Notes: generated from the sequence alone by a model not told the origin. A stretch of 64,000 nt of DNA from Buchnera aphidicola (Periphyllus lyropictus) (GCF_024029895.1 NZ_CP097457.1:124001-188000); one strand, 5' to 3'. Counted from the stretch's first letter, positions 27,430 to 36,860 are shown. A program made the numbers and translations.

Positions 27430-28827
27430 TTATTTTTCTTCATATAAGTTTTCTGCATAATTATCAAATCTAGAAAAATTTCCATTAAATGTTAAACGTA
27501 TAGTTCCTATAGGTCCATTTCTTTGTTTTCCAATGATTATTTCTGCTATTCCTTTAAGATTTGTTTCTGGGTGGTAAATTTCATCTCTATATATAAATAT
27601 AATTAAATCTGCATCTTGTTCAATTGAACCAGATTCCCTTAAATCCGAGTTTATAGGTCTTTTATCTGATCTTTGTTCTAATGATCGATTTAATTGTGAT
27701 AATGCAATAATAGGAACTTTTAGTTCTTTAGCTAAAGATTTTAGATTTTTTGAAATTTCAGCTATTTCTAAATTTCTATTTTCTGATATTGAAGGAGCAT
27801 TCATTAGTTGTAGATAATCTATCATTATTAAACTAATTCCTTTATTTTTTTTATATATTTTAAGAGCTCTTGTTCGAATTTTATTTGGAGTTAAATAAGA
27901 TGAATCATCTATATATATATTTTTTTTTTTTAACAAAATATTTATTGTACTAGAAATTCTTGACCATTCTTCATCATTAATTTTTCCAGTTCTTAGATTT
28001 TTTTGATTAACTCTAGATAAAGAAGATAACATTTTTGTTATAATTTGTTCACATGGCATTTCTAAACTAAAAATTAAAATTGGTTTTTTATAAATCATAG
28101 AAGCATTTTCACATACATTCATTGCAAAAGTTGTTTTTCCCATAGAAGGTCTAGATGCTATAATAATTAAATCTGATTTTTGTAGTCCAAATGTTTTTTT
28201 ATTAAGATCTTTATATCCTGTATCAATTCCTGTTATTTTATTTTTTGGATTTTTTAAAAGTTTTTCTAAATTTTTTATTGAAATATTAAGAATTTCTTTA
28301 ATATTTTTTGGTCCTTTTTTATTTTTTGATCTTTTTTCATTAATTTTAAATATATATTTTTCTAAATAATTTAAAATTTCTTCACTTTTTTTTCCATTTG
28401 AATTATATCCTAAATTTTCAATTTTTTTTGCCATAAAAATTAATTCTCTCATAAGAGAATTTTCTTTTATTATTTTTGCATAAGATATAATGTTTGAAAT
28501 ACTAAAAATATTATTTGATAGTTCAGCTAAATAAGAAAAATTTCCAATTTTTTTTAATAATTTTTTATTTTTTAAAGATTCTGATAGTGTAATTAAATCT
28601 ATTGGTTTTTTATTATTTGCTAGATTTTTCATTTCATTAAAGATAATTTGATGAGAATGGCTAAAAAAATCTTTTTTTTTTAAACATTCTGATATTTCAC
28701 TCCATTTTTTATTTTTTAACATTAATCCACCTAAAACTGATTTTTCTGCTTCAATAGAATAAGGTGGTATTTTTTCATTAAAAAACTTTTCTCCATATTT
28801 TTTGTTTTTTTTGTATAAATTAGACAT
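27430..28827 (-). CDS. dnaB: Replicative DNA helicase DnaB
   Basis: Hexameric 5'-3' helicase that opens the replication fork. It has 465 residues (E. coli 471). The N-terminal helical domain starts PPYSIEAEKSVLGGLML. The RecA-like domain holds Walker A ASRPSMGKTTFAMN near residue 225, Walker B LIMIDYLQLM near 335, the arginine-finger region and SGSIEQDADLIIFIYRDE near 410. No intein is present. It is preceded by dusA on the same strand with about 20 bases between. Confidence 0.98.
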   Translation of the reverse strand: MSNLYKKNKKYGEKFFNEKIPPYSIEAEKSVLGGLMLKNKKWSEISECLKKKDFFSHSHQIIFNEMKNLANNKKPIDLITLSESLKNKKLLKKIGNFSYLAELSNNIFSISNIISYAKIIKENSLMRELIFMAKKIENLGYNSNGKKSEEILNYLEKYIFKINEKRSKNKKGPKNIKEILNISIKNLEKLLKNPKNKITGIDTGYKDLNKKTFGLQKSDLIIIASRPSMGKTTFAMNVCENASMIYKKPILIFSLEMPCEQIITKMLSSLSRVNQKNLRTGKINDEEWSRISSTINILLKKKNIYIDDSSYLTPNKIRTRALKIYKKNKGISLIMIDYLQLMNAPSISENRNLEIAEISKNLKSLAKELKVPIIALSQLNRSLEQRSDKRPINSDLRESGSIEQDADLIIFIYRDEIYHPETNLKGIAEIIIGKQRNGPIGTIRLTFNGNFSRFDNYAENLYEEK

Positions 28828-28850
28828 TTTTATTTTAAGCCGTAGTTTTT

Positions 28851-29810
28851 TTAATATTTTAGATATTTTTTAAAATCTAAATTAATATTAACATTTTTTT
28901 TTTTTTTATTTATTTCATTTAAAAATTTTTTCCATTTTTTAGAATTTTTTTTTTTATAAAAAATTCCATTTATATGTCTAGTAATAGAATTTAAAGTTGT
29001 TTTTTTTTTTATTTCTTTATTTATATATTTAGATATTTTAAATAATATTTTTTTGATTTTAATTTTCTTTTTTTTTTTGAATATTTTTTCTTCAATTTTT
29101 TTTAAAATTAATGGATTTTTATATGCATATCTTCCTAACATAACTCCATTTACGTTTTTTAAATGGTTTTTTATTTCTTTTATTGATTTAATTCCTCCAT
29201 TAATAATAAATGTTAAATTAGGAAAATCTTTTTTTAATTGATATACATATTTATATTTTAATGGTGGTATTTCTCTATTTTTTTTTGGACTAAATTTGTT
29301 AAGAATAGCGTTTCTTGCATGAATAATAAATATTTTACATAATTTGTCTTTTGATGTTTCATAAACAAAATTACTAAGAAAATTATATGTATTATTATTA
29401 TTAAATCCTATTCTTGTTTTGATACTAATAGGTATAGGAATAGAATTTTTTATTAATTTTAATGAATTTACAATTATTTTTGTTTTTTTCATTAAAGTAA
29501 CACCTAAATTATTTTTATTCATTTGAATAGATGGACATCCTATATTTAAATTTATTTCATTATATTTTTTTTTATATGCTAATTTTGCACATTTAGCTAT
29601 TTTTTTTGGTTTATTTCCTATAATTTGTAAAGAGACCATTTTTTTTGAATCTTTATTTTTAAATAATTTAAATTTTTTATTTAATAATGCATTTGTTGTA
29701 ATCATTTCAGTATATAAGAATGCTTTTTTTGTTAATAATCTATGAAAATATCTACAATGTTTATCTGTATATTTAAACATTGGAGCAACACATAATTTAT
29801 GTTTATTCAT
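28851..29810 (-). CDS. dusA: tRNA-dihydrouridine(20/20a) synthase DusA
   Basis: A flavin enzyme that reduces uridine 20/20a in tRNA D-loops. It has 319 residues (E. coli about 330-345). Features: CVAPMFKYTDKHCRYFHRLL at the start, LQIIGNKPK, the active-site cysteine in NLNIGCPSIQMN, IPISIKTRIGFN, FIIHARNA and the barrel end INGGIKS / GVMLGRYAYKNP. The C-terminal helical domain is Lys-rich. DusA is favoured over DusB or DusC by the start motif. It probably shares a message with dnaB. Confidence 0.93.
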   Translation of the reverse strand: MNKHKLCVAPMFKYTDKHCRYFHRLLTKKAFLYTEMITTNALLNKKFKLFKNKDSKKMVSLQIIGNKPKKIAKCAKLAYKKKYNEINLNIGCPSIQMNKNNLGVTLMKKTKIIVNSLKLIKNSIPIPISIKTRIGFNNNNTYNFLSNFVYETSKDKLCKIFIIHARNAILNKFSPKKNREIPPLKYKYVYQLKKDFPNLTFIINGGIKSIKEIKNHLKNVNGVMLGRYAYKNPLILKKIEEKIFKKKKKIKIKKILFKISKYINKEIKKKTTLNSITRHINGIFYKKKNSKKWKKFLNEINKKKKNVNINLDFKKYLKY

Positions 29811-29910
29811 TTTTTTATTTGATAATTTATAATTAAATAGTTAATTATAAAGTATTTATTTTATAAATATAGTATTATTAAAAATTAAGTTTTTATATTG
29901 GGGTTAGAAT

Positions 29911-30414
29911 ATGGCTAGTAGAGGAATTAATAAAGTAATTTTAATAGGTTATCTTGGTCAAGATCCAGATATTCGTTATATGACTAATGGATCAGCTGTA
30001 GCAAATATTAATATAGCTACTTCAGAAAGTTGGAAAGATAAAAATACTAATGAAATTCGAGAAAGAACTGAATGGCATAAGGTAGTTTTATTTGGAAAGT
30101 TAGCAGAAATTTCAGGAGAATATTTAAAAAAAGGATCTCAAGTATATATTGAAGGTTCTTTACAAACTAGAAAATGGAAAGATAAAAATAATTTAGAAAG
30201 ATATACTACAGAAATAATTGTTAATATTAATGGATCTATGCAAATGTTGGGAAATAGAAATAATTTTTCTAAATTTAAAGATAATAATTTAAGTAATTAT
30301 AAAGAAAAATCTAATTTAAAAAAAAAAAATAAATATTCTTTAAATAATTCCAATAAAAAATTATTATTAGATGACGAATCAAATACAGATTATGAAGATG
30401 ATATTCCTTTTTAA
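29911..30414 (+). CDS. ssb: Single-stranded DNA-binding protein
   Basis: A 167-residue SSB (E. coli 178) that coats single-stranded DNA as a tetramer. The OB-fold domain covers residues 1-112 ([20 protein letters not shown], then [15 protein letters not shown] and [11 protein letters not shown]). A Lys/Asn-rich linker leads to the acidic C-terminal tip DDIPF, which recruits partner proteins. The linker lacks the Gly/Gln/Pro richness of E. coli SSB. A GGGGTTAG site precedes the ATG. Confidence 0.98.
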   Translation: MASRGINKVILIGYLGQDPDIRYMTNGSAVANINIATSESWKDKNTNEIRERTEWHKVVLFGKLAEISGEYLKKGSQVYIEGSLQTRKWKDKNNLERYTTEIIVNINGSMQMLGNRNNFSKFKDNNLSNYKEKSNLKKKNKYSLNNSNKKLLLDDESNTDYEDDIPF

Positions 30415-30444
30415 TAATTTTTTTAAATAATAATATTTTTTTAA

Positions 30445-30500
30445 AACTTTCGTATAATTAGATTATTATGTTTTTAATCTAATAAACGAAAGTTATTTTA
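30445..30500. terminator. Two-way terminator between ssb and bioH
   Basis: AACTTTCGT (30445-30453) pairs with ACGAAAGTT (30486-30494), and inside it ATTAGATTA (30457-30465) pairs with TAATCTAAT (30475-30483), leaving a nine-base loop. T-rich sequence follows on one side and A-rich on the other, so it can serve both converging genes. Confidence 0.75.
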
Positions 30501-30510
30501 TAAAAATACT

Positions 30511-31263
30511 TTATTTATTTCTATTTTTTATCTTATTAATATATTTTTTTATTTTTTTATAAAATATGTTTAAATTAGATATAAATGGAGCATGATTTGA
30601 TTTTTTTATGATTATAGATTGTTTATTTTTTAAAATTTTATCAACTAAATAAGATATTTTTTTTGGAACTATAATATCTAATTTTCCGTAAATTCTAAAA
30701 AATGGAATTTTTATTTTTTTTATTAATTTTCTTGTATCTATTTTATATAATATTTTTATATTAAATTTAATACATTTAGAATTAGGTTTTTTATATTTCT
30801 CTATTTTTTTTTGAAGTTTTTTTATTTTTTTTTTATTTTTAGATTGAATTTGAAGTATTAAAAAATTTTTTATAGATTTAGAATAATTTTTTATTAAATC
30901 ATTTTCCATTTTTTTTATTTTTTTGTATTTTATTCCAGGCCAATATTTTTTTTTAATAAAATATGGAGAGGAACATATTGTAATAATAGCAATTATTTTT
31001 TTTTTAGATTTTAAAGTTAATAAAGTTGCTAAAATTCCTCCTATAGACCATCCTATTATTATAGAATTATTTTTAATTTTAAATAAATTTTTTCTTAAAT
31101 ATTTTTTTAGTTCAATATAAAAAAAATTTTTTTTTTTTTTTGGAGTATGAAGATTTATTGTATAAATATTATATTTTTTTTTTAATTTTTTTTTTAAGAA
31201 AAACCATATTTTTTTATTAAATCCTAATCCATGTATTAATATTAAATTAATTTTTTTTTTCAT
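30511..31263 (-). CDS. bioH: Pimeloyl-ACP methyl ester carboxylesterase BioH
   Basis: A 250-residue alpha/beta hydrolase (E. coli BioH 256), which frees pimeloyl-ACP for biotin synthesis. The oxyanion motif HGLG is at 11-14, the nucleophile Ser73 in GWSIGG, the acid in YGKLDIIVP and the histidine in NHAPFIS. The middle lid is very Lys-rich. Identification rests on these sites and on the neighbourhood: in E. coli bioH and nfuA flank gntX in the same divergent order. No other biotin gene lies in this window, so its actual role here is uncertain. Confidence 0.85.
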   Translation of the reverse strand: MKKKINLILIHGLGFNKKIWFFLKKKLKKKYNIYTINLHTPKKKKNFFYIELKKYLRKNLFKIKNNSIIIGWSIGGILATLLTLKSKKKIIAIITICSSPYFIKKKYWPGIKYKKIKKMENDLIKNYSKSIKNFLILQIQSKNKKKIKKLQKKIEKYKKPNSKCIKFNIKILYKIDTRKLIKKIKIPFFRIYGKLDIIVPKKISYLVDKILKNKQSIIIKKSNHAPFISNLNIFYKKIKKYINKIKNRNK

Positions 31264-31389
31264 TATTTTTTTTAGATATTTTTTTTTTTAAAATATTTAA
31301 ATAGTTTATTAATAAAATTAATTATATATTTAATTAAAATTTTATTATAAAATTGATTTAATATTAATAAATTTAATGTATATTTTACA

Positions 31390-31965
31390 ATGATTATTAT
31401 TTCTAAAAATGCACAAGAATATATTTATAGATTACTTTTAAAAAAAGAAAAAAATACACATATTAAAATATTTGTTAAAAATGCTGGAACTGAAAAAGCA
31501 GAATGTAATATAGAGTATATATCTTTTAAAGATATTAAAGATAATGAAAAAGAAATTTGTTTTAATAAATTTAATGTTTATGTTAATAAAAGTGATATAC
31601 CTTTTTTAAAAAAATCTATAATAAAATTAGTAAAAAATGATTTAAATTTTGAATTAATGTTAAGTTCTCCTTATATTAAACAACCTATTAATAAAAATTT
31701 TTCTTCTTTGAGTGAAGAAGTTAATTATTTTATTAATATGCATATTAATCCATTACTTTTATCTCATGGAGGAAAATTAATTTTAATAAAAATTAATAAA
31801 AAAAAACAAGCGATTATAGAATTTCAAGGAGGTTGTAATGGTTGTTCTATGGTAAGTTCTACTTTAAAAAATATGGTTGAAAAACGTTTACTAAATAATT
31901 TTAGTCAACTAACTCAAGTTATTGATTTTACTAAACATAAACCTAATAAATTTTCTTATTATTAA
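31390..31965 (+). CDS. nfuA: Fe/S biogenesis protein NfuA
   Basis: A 191-residue Fe-S carrier, the same length as E. coli NfuA. The N-terminal degenerate A-type domain covers about residues 1-95, and the C-terminal NFU domain carries Cys149 and Cys152 in GGCNGCSMVSSTLK, at the same numbering as E. coli, where a 4Fe-4S cluster binds between subunits. INPLLLSHGGK is also typical. It is divergent from bioH. With cyaY and yggX it forms part of the retained Fe-S upkeep set. Confidence 0.96.
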   Translation: MIIISKNAQEYIYRLLLKKEKNTHIKIFVKNAGTEKAECNIEYISFKDIKDNEKEICFNKFNVYVNKSDIPFLKKSIIKLVKNDLNFELMLSSPYIKQPINKNFSSLSEEVNYFINMHINPLLLSHGGKLILIKINKKKQAIIEFQGGCNGCSMVSSTLKNMVEKRLLNNFSQLTQVIDFTKHKPNKFSYY

Positions 31966-32026
31966 TTTTTTTTTATAAGTTTGATTTTTTATTTATATAA
32001 AATTTTTAAAATTATTATATTATTTT

Positions 32027-33031
32027 TTATAATTTAGAAGTTATTTCGCCTCTTAGATTTTCTTTTATTTTCATTTTAATTTTTTTAATTGAAATTTTTT
32101 GACTGAATAAAAAATGTAATTTTGTTAAAGTAGCTTCAATTGTTAAGTCTAAACCACTAATCACTCCAAATTTAGAAAGAGTTTTCCCAGTAGAATAATT
32201 ATTCATATTTACTGTTCCTGATATACATTGAGTTAAATTTACAATGATTATTTTTTTTTTTCTAGCTTTTTTAAATTGATTTAAAAATTTTTTATTTTGA
32301 GGTGCATTTCCTGTTCCATAAGAACATAAAATTACTGCTTTTACTGGTTTTAGAAAATAATTTTTTAAAATTTTTTCAGAAATTCCAGGATATATTGTTA
32401 TAATATTAATTGGTTGATTAGAAATTTTATGAACAATGAGTTTTTTTTTTTTATTTTTTATTTTTTCAATTCTTTTTTTTTTTCCTATTTCAAATAAAGG
32501 AGGTAAATTAGGAGAAGAAAATGCATCTAATCCATTTGCATTAATTTTTGTAGTTCTATTTCCTCTATATAATTTATTATTAAAAAATAATGTTACTTCT
32601 TTTATTGAATAATTAGCTGCAATTAAAAGGGAATTAATTAAATTTTTTTTTCCATCAGATTTTTTTTCACATAAAGGAATTTGAGATCCTGTAATAATAA
32701 CTGGTTTTTCTAAATTTTCTAATATAAAAGATAAAGCAGAAGCAGTATAGGACATTGTATCAGTTCCATGTAAAATAATAAATCCGTCATATTTTTGGTA
32801 ATTATTTTTTATATCATAAGCTATTATTTTCCAGTTTTTAGGTGTCATGTTAGAAGAATCTATTAATGGTTGATATTCTTTTATTTTAAATTTAGGAAGA
32901 TATTTTTTTTTAAATTCTGATATTTTTTTAATTTGTTTTTGTAAAAATCCAGAAATTGGAATGTAACCATTTTTAGATTTTTTCATTCCTATAGTTCCTC
33001 CAGTGTAAGCTATATAAATTTTTTTTTTCAT
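32027..33031 (-). CDS. ansA: L-asparaginase I
   Basis: A 334-residue cytoplasmic asparaginase (E. coli AnsA 338) that splits asparagine into aspartate and ammonia. The first catalytic threonine is in AYTGGTIGM, the second in LHGTDTMSYTASAL with the conserved Asp, and the ITGSQIPLCEKKSDGKKN segment is typical of type I. Asparagine is a main phloem-borne amino acid delivered to Buchnera, so the enzyme could supply aspartate for lysine, threonine and methionine synthesis; that role is inference. Confidence 0.94.
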   Translation of the reverse strand: MKKKIYIAYTGGTIGMKKSKNGYIPISGFLQKQIKKISEFKKKYLPKFKIKEYQPLIDSSNMTPKNWKIIAYDIKNNYQKYDGFIILHGTDTMSYTASALSFILENLEKPVIITGSQIPLCEKKSDGKKNLINSLLIAANYSIKEVTLFFNNKLYRGNRTTKINANGLDAFSSPNLPPLFEIGKKKRIEKIKNKKKKLIVHKISNQPINIITIYPGISEKILKNYFLKPVKAVILCSYGTGNAPQNKKFLNQFKKARKKKIIIVNLTQCISGTVNMNNYSTGKTLSKFGVISGLDLTIEATLTKLHFLFSQKISIKKIKMKIKENLRGEITSKL

Positions 33032-33248
33032 ATTATACTCTTTATGTAAGAAATTTATTATAAATTTTTTATTAATTAATTTTAGTTCAATATTATATTT
33101 TAGTAATATAGTATAAAATTAAATAGAATTTTAAAAAAATATTTTTTTTAGTTTTGTAATTTTATAATATTTTTTTATTTTTTATTTTTTATCTTTTTTT
33201 TTTAAATTTTAAAAAAAAATAAATTTAACAAGAGAATATTTTTATTTA

Positions 33249-34835
33249 ATGAAACCAAAAATTTTAGATTGTCATAGTATTGTTCAAATTAAGAAAAGAT
33301 GTACTTTTGCTATCATTTCTCATCCAGATTCAGGAAAAACAACAATTACAGAAAAGTTTTTATTATTAGGAAAAGTAATTCATGAAGCTGGAACTATTAA
33401 ATCTAGAAAATCTAAAAAATATGCTAAGTCTGATTGGATGAGAATTGAACAAAAGAGAGGAATTTCTGTTACAACTTCTGTAATGAAATTTTCTTATTTA
33501 AAACGTTATATTAATTTATTAGATACTCCTGGTCATGAGGATTTTTCTGAAGATACTTATAGGGTTTTAACTGCTGTAGATAGTTGTTTGATAATTATTG
33601 ATGCATCAAAAAGTGTTGAAAAACGTACTAAAAAATTAATGAAAGTTGCAAGATTAAAAAAAATTCCTGTTATTACATTTATAAATAAATTAGATAGAAA
33701 TTCTTATGATTCATTAAAAATTTTAGATGATATTGAAAAAAAATTAAAAATTTTATGTGTTCCTATAACTTGGCCTATTGGATCAGGAAAATTTTTTAAA
33801 GGAGTTTTTAATGTTTATGATAATACAGTATCTTTGTATAAAAAAAATTTAAAAAATTTTAAAGAAAATATTTCTATTTATGATTATTCTTATTTAAAAA
33901 AAATTTTTTCTAAATATGAATTTAAGAAGTTAAGAGAAGATTGGGAATTAATTACTTCTTGTTACCAAAATTTTAATAAAAAAAATTTTAATAAAGGAAT
34001 AGAAACACCTGTATTTTTTGGAAGTGCATTAGCAAATTTTGGAATTGATCATGTATTAAATAAACTAGTTAAATGGGCTCCTTGTCCGACTTTTAAATAT
34101 AGTTCAAAAAGAAAAATATTTTCTATAGAGAAAAATTTTTCGGGATTTGTATTTAAAATACAAGCAAATATGAATCCTAAACATCATGATAGAATAGCTT
34201 TTATACGTATTGTTTCTGGAAAGTACAAAGAAGGAATGAAATTATATCATGTTCAAAATAAATCTATTTATGTTGTTAAAAATGCTATTAATTTTTTAGC
34301 AGGAGAACGTTTTATTATAAAAGAAGCGTATCCTGGAGATATTATTGGAATTTATAGTAAAGGAAATATAAAAATAGGAGATACTTTTACAGAAGGTGAA
34401 AATATAAATTTTTATGAAATTCCAAAATTTCCTCCAGAATTATTTAAATGCATATATTTAAAAGATTCTTTGCAACAAAAAAAATTATTATCTGGTTTAA
34501 AACAATTATCTGAAGAAGGAGCTGTACATATTTTTAAACCATTTGTTAACAATTATATTATATTGGGAGTAATTGGTTCTTTACAATTTGATGTTATTTT
34601 AGAAAGATTAAAAATAGAATATAATGTTTTAGCAAATTATAGATCTACAAATATATCTTTTATTCGTTGGATTACTTGTAATGATTTAAAATTGTTAGAA
34701 GAATTTAAATTAAAAAATTATTCTTCTTTAGCATATGATAGTAATAATGAAATTGTTTATTATTCTAATAGTTTATTTAATTTAAATATAATTATTTCTA
34801 AATATAAAGAAATATGTTTTTTAAAAACAAAATAA
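33249..34835 (+). CDS. prfC: Peptide chain release factor 3
   Basis: A translational GTPase that removes RF1/RF2 from the ribosome after termination. It has 528 residues (E. coli 529). GTPase motifs: G1 SHPDSGKTTITEKFL, G2 in KRGISVTTSVMKF, G3 DTPGHEDFSEDTYR and G4 NKLDR. The RF3-specific YAKSDWMRIEQKRG and the KFPPELF segment in the later domain separate it from EF-G. An ATG at 33249 follows AAGAGA-rich sequence. RF3 is dispensable in E. coli, so retention is notable. Confidence 0.97.
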   Translation: MKPKILDCHSIVQIKKRCTFAIISHPDSGKTTITEKFLLLGKVIHEAGTIKSRKSKKYAKSDWMRIEQKRGISVTTSVMKFSYLKRYINLLDTPGHEDFSEDTYRVLTAVDSCLIIIDASKSVEKRTKKLMKVARLKKIPVITFINKLDRNSYDSLKILDDIEKKLKILCVPITWPIGSGKFFKGVFNVYDNTVSLYKKNLKNFKENISIYDYSYLKKIFSKYEFKKLREDWELITSCYQNFNKKNFNKGIETPVFFGSALANFGIDHVLNKLVKWAPCPTFKYSSKRKIFSIEKNFSGFVFKIQANMNPKHHDRIAFIRIVSGKYKEGMKLYHVQNKSIYVVKNAINFLAGERFIIKEAYPGDIIGIYSKGNIKIGDTFTEGENINFYEIPKFPPELFKCIYLKDSLQQKKLLSGLKQLSEEGAVHIFKPFVNNYIILGVIGSLQFDVILERLKIEYNVLANYRSTNISFIRWITCNDLKLLEEFKLKNYSSLAYDSNNEIVYYSNSLFNLNIIISKYKEICFLKTK

Positions 34836-35142
34836 ATTTTTTATTTTTTAAAATTTTATTTAGTATATTTTTTTAATTAAAAAATTTAAAATAATAATTA
34901 ATTTTTTTAATAAAAAATTTTTTATAGTTTTTTTTATACATTAAAAATTTAAATTTAATAAAAAATTTTATAATTTTATTTTTTTTTATTTTTTTTTTTA
35001 ATATATATCTTTTAGGAATTAATTTAATAAATATTTATATAAGTTTAAGTATAAAAAATTAGATATTTTAGATTATAACTTAATATTTTTATTATTTTAG
35101 ATATAAATTTTTTTAAACAAAATTTTTTAATTTTTTTTAAAA
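34836..35142. other. Decayed DNA between prfC and the recognisable deoB remnant
   Basis: About 300 bases with stops in all frames and no recognisable product. By position it should hold the 5' part of the lost deoB, but nothing here could be aligned to the first half of phosphopentomutase. Confidence 0.5.
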
Positions 35143-35738
35143 TATATAAAGCTTTAAGATATTCGTATAAAAAAATTTAAAAAGGTTGAAATAAAATTTC
35201 TAAATTTATAATTAATTATAGATATAGTTAGATTTATAAAATTAAAGATAATTTTTATATATATATTAGGAAATTAATAATTTTTTCTATTTTAGATAAA
35301 AAGAGTTATTTTTATAAAATAGAAGATATTTTTAAAAATTTATTTTAAAAGAAATTTCTAAAAAAAACTGGAATATTAAATTTTTTAAGAAAATTTTATT
35401 TTTCTAAAACTGATATTATAAATTTATATAGAAATAAAAATATTAAAAATAAAAAATTAAATTTTTTTTTATTTTTTTTAAATTTTTGGTTTATTTTTTA
35501 TTTAAAACTTTTTAAATTTTTAAAAAATAAAACCAATTTTTTTTTAATTATTATTTTTACAATGGTTTTAACTATAATTAGAAAAGCACGAATAATATTA
35601 GAGAGAATTTTCTAGTACTTTTATATAAAAAATTTAAATATAAACATATTTAAGTTTAAGAAAAATTTTCTTCATATTTTTAAAACTATTTTAAAATATT
35701 TTAATATTTTGAAAATGGAGTTTAGAAAAATTTTAATA
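35143..35738 (+). pseudogene. deoB: Remnant of phosphopentomutase gene deoB
   Basis: Broken fragments align in order with the second half of E. coli DeoB. YKALRYSYKKI (about 35149) matches YELCEIAREEL; ILDKKSYFYKIEDIFKN matches the stretch ending in GKIADIYAN; FFLIIIFT matches DDILILTA. From 35561 sixteen codons read NGFNYN*KSTNNIREN against HGCDPTWTGTDHTREH, with TAG at 35579-35581 in place of Trp, and the frame continues FLVLLY against IPVLVY. The end, IFKTILKYF then MEFRKIL, matches IGQTLAKYF and MEYGKAM. Several frameshifts and stops, and loss of the metal-binding His and Asp residues, show it is dead. In E. coli deoB directly precedes deoD, as here. The alignment is from memory of the E. 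coli protein. Confidence 0.8.
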
Positions 35739-35785
35739 AAAGTTTGTATTAATAAATTATTACTATCAATAGGAAAAATATTAAT

Positions 35786-36496
35786 ATGGTTACTCCACAT
35801 TTAAATTCTAATATTTCAGATATTTCTGATGTAGTAATTATTTCAGGAGATCCATTAAGAGCAAAATATATTTCTAAAAATTTTTTAAAAAATTCAATTC
35901 AAATAAATAATGTTCGTTCTATGTTTGGATATACTGGATATTATAAAAAAAAAAGGATTTCTATAATGAGTCATGGAATGGGTATTCCTTCTTTATCAAT
36001 TTATGTGAATGAATTAGTATCAGAATATAATGTAAAAAAAATTATTCGTTTAGGAACTTGTGGAGGAATTAATAAAAAAGTAAAAATAAAAGATATTGTT
36101 TTTGCTATGGGAGCTTCTACAGATTCTTCAATAAATCGATTACGTTTTGGTGGTTATGATTTTTCTTCTATTTCTGATTTTAAAATGTTATATCAAGCTT
36201 ATATAATTTCTAAAAATTATAATTTTAATGTTCATATTGGTAATATTTTTACTACTGATTCTTTTTATGGAAAAGATTCTATTTTTTTTAATTTAATTAA
36301 AAAATTTAATATTTTAGCAATTGATATGGAAACTTCTGGTTTATATAGTTTATCTTCTGAATTAAAATTTAAATCTCTTTCTATTTGTACAGTTTCTGAT
36401 GAAATTTTTAGTAAAAAAAAAATTACTTCACTTGAAAGAGAAAAAACTTTAAATAATTCTATTTTAATTTCATTAGATTTAGCTTTATTAAATTAG
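35786..36496 (+). CDS. deoD: Purine nucleoside phosphorylase DeoD
   Basis: Splits purine nucleosides with phosphate to base and ribose-1-phosphate in purine salvage. It has 236 residues (E. coli 239). Typical stretches: TPHLNSNISDISDVVIISGDPLRAKYI at the start, MFGYTGYYKKKRISIMSHGMGIPS, RLGTCGGI, the AIDMETSGLYSLSSELK segment and the catalytic-Asp region TVSDEIF. AGGAAA lies ten bases before the ATG. The neighbouring deoB has decayed, so ribose-1-phosphate can no longer be turned into ribose-5-phosphate by that route unless another enzyme does it. Confidence 0.97.
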   Translation: MVTPHLNSNISDISDVVIISGDPLRAKYISKNFLKNSIQINNVRSMFGYTGYYKKKRISIMSHGMGIPSLSIYVNELVSEYNVKKIIRLGTCGGINKKVKIKDIVFAMGASTDSSINRLRFGGYDFSSISDFKMLYQAYIISKNYNFNVHIGNIFTTDSFYGKDSIFFNLIKKFNILAIDMETSGLYSLSSELKFKSLSICTVSDEIFSKKKITSLEREKTLNNSILISLDLALLN

Positions 36497-36515
36497 TTTT
36501 TTTAAAAAATTTAAC

Positions 36516-36540
36516 AAAATATTTTAAAATAAAATATTTT
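36516..36540. repeat. AT-only inverted repeat between deoD and tRNA-Ser
   Basis: AAAATATTTT occurs at 36516-36525 and again at 36531-36540, separated by five bases, giving a 10-pair A-T stem directly at the 3' end of tRNA-Ser. It may act as a processing or termination hairpin for the tRNA transcript; it may equally be a chance product of base composition. Confidence 0.35.
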
Positions 36541-36624
36541 GGTGAGAAAGGGATTCGAACCCTTGATACGTTTCCATATACACGCTTTCCAGGCGTGCTC
36601 CTTAAGCCTCTCGGACACCTCACC
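36540..36624 (-). tRNA. serW: tRNA-Ser (anticodon GGA)
   Basis: The reverse strand starts GGTGAGG and ends TCTCACC, with the anticodon GGA in CACGCCTGGAAAGCGTG, a long variable arm (TATGGAAACGTA) typical of class II tRNAs, and the T-arm AGGGTTCGAATCCCT. It has 85 bases with CCA not encoded. The discriminator base is A, whereas E. coli serine tRNAs have G73. Confidence 0.96.
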
Positions 36625-36860
36625 AAATTTTGATCTTTTAATAATTTTAATAAAAAATAAAAAAACGTCAAGTTTTTATTTTTAAAAAATTATTTTTATT
36701 ATAATTATTTTTTATATAAAAAATTTTTTTAAAATTTAAGTATTTTTTTAAATTAATTTAATTAGGATATAATTTTTATTATAAGAAAAAATTAATTTTT
36801 CTTTTTTTTTTAATTCATTATAGACATTTTAATTTATTTAATTTTTATAGAAATAAAAAT

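Noticed and set aside
34836..35142. Possible small RNA or extra gene in the long gap
   Set aside because: No strong hairpins, promoter-terminator pair or protein-like frame; it is best explained as the decayed 5' half of deoB.
36459..36671. Reverse-strand frame of 70 residues
   Set aside because: It runs through tRNA-Ser, so it cannot be a real protein gene.
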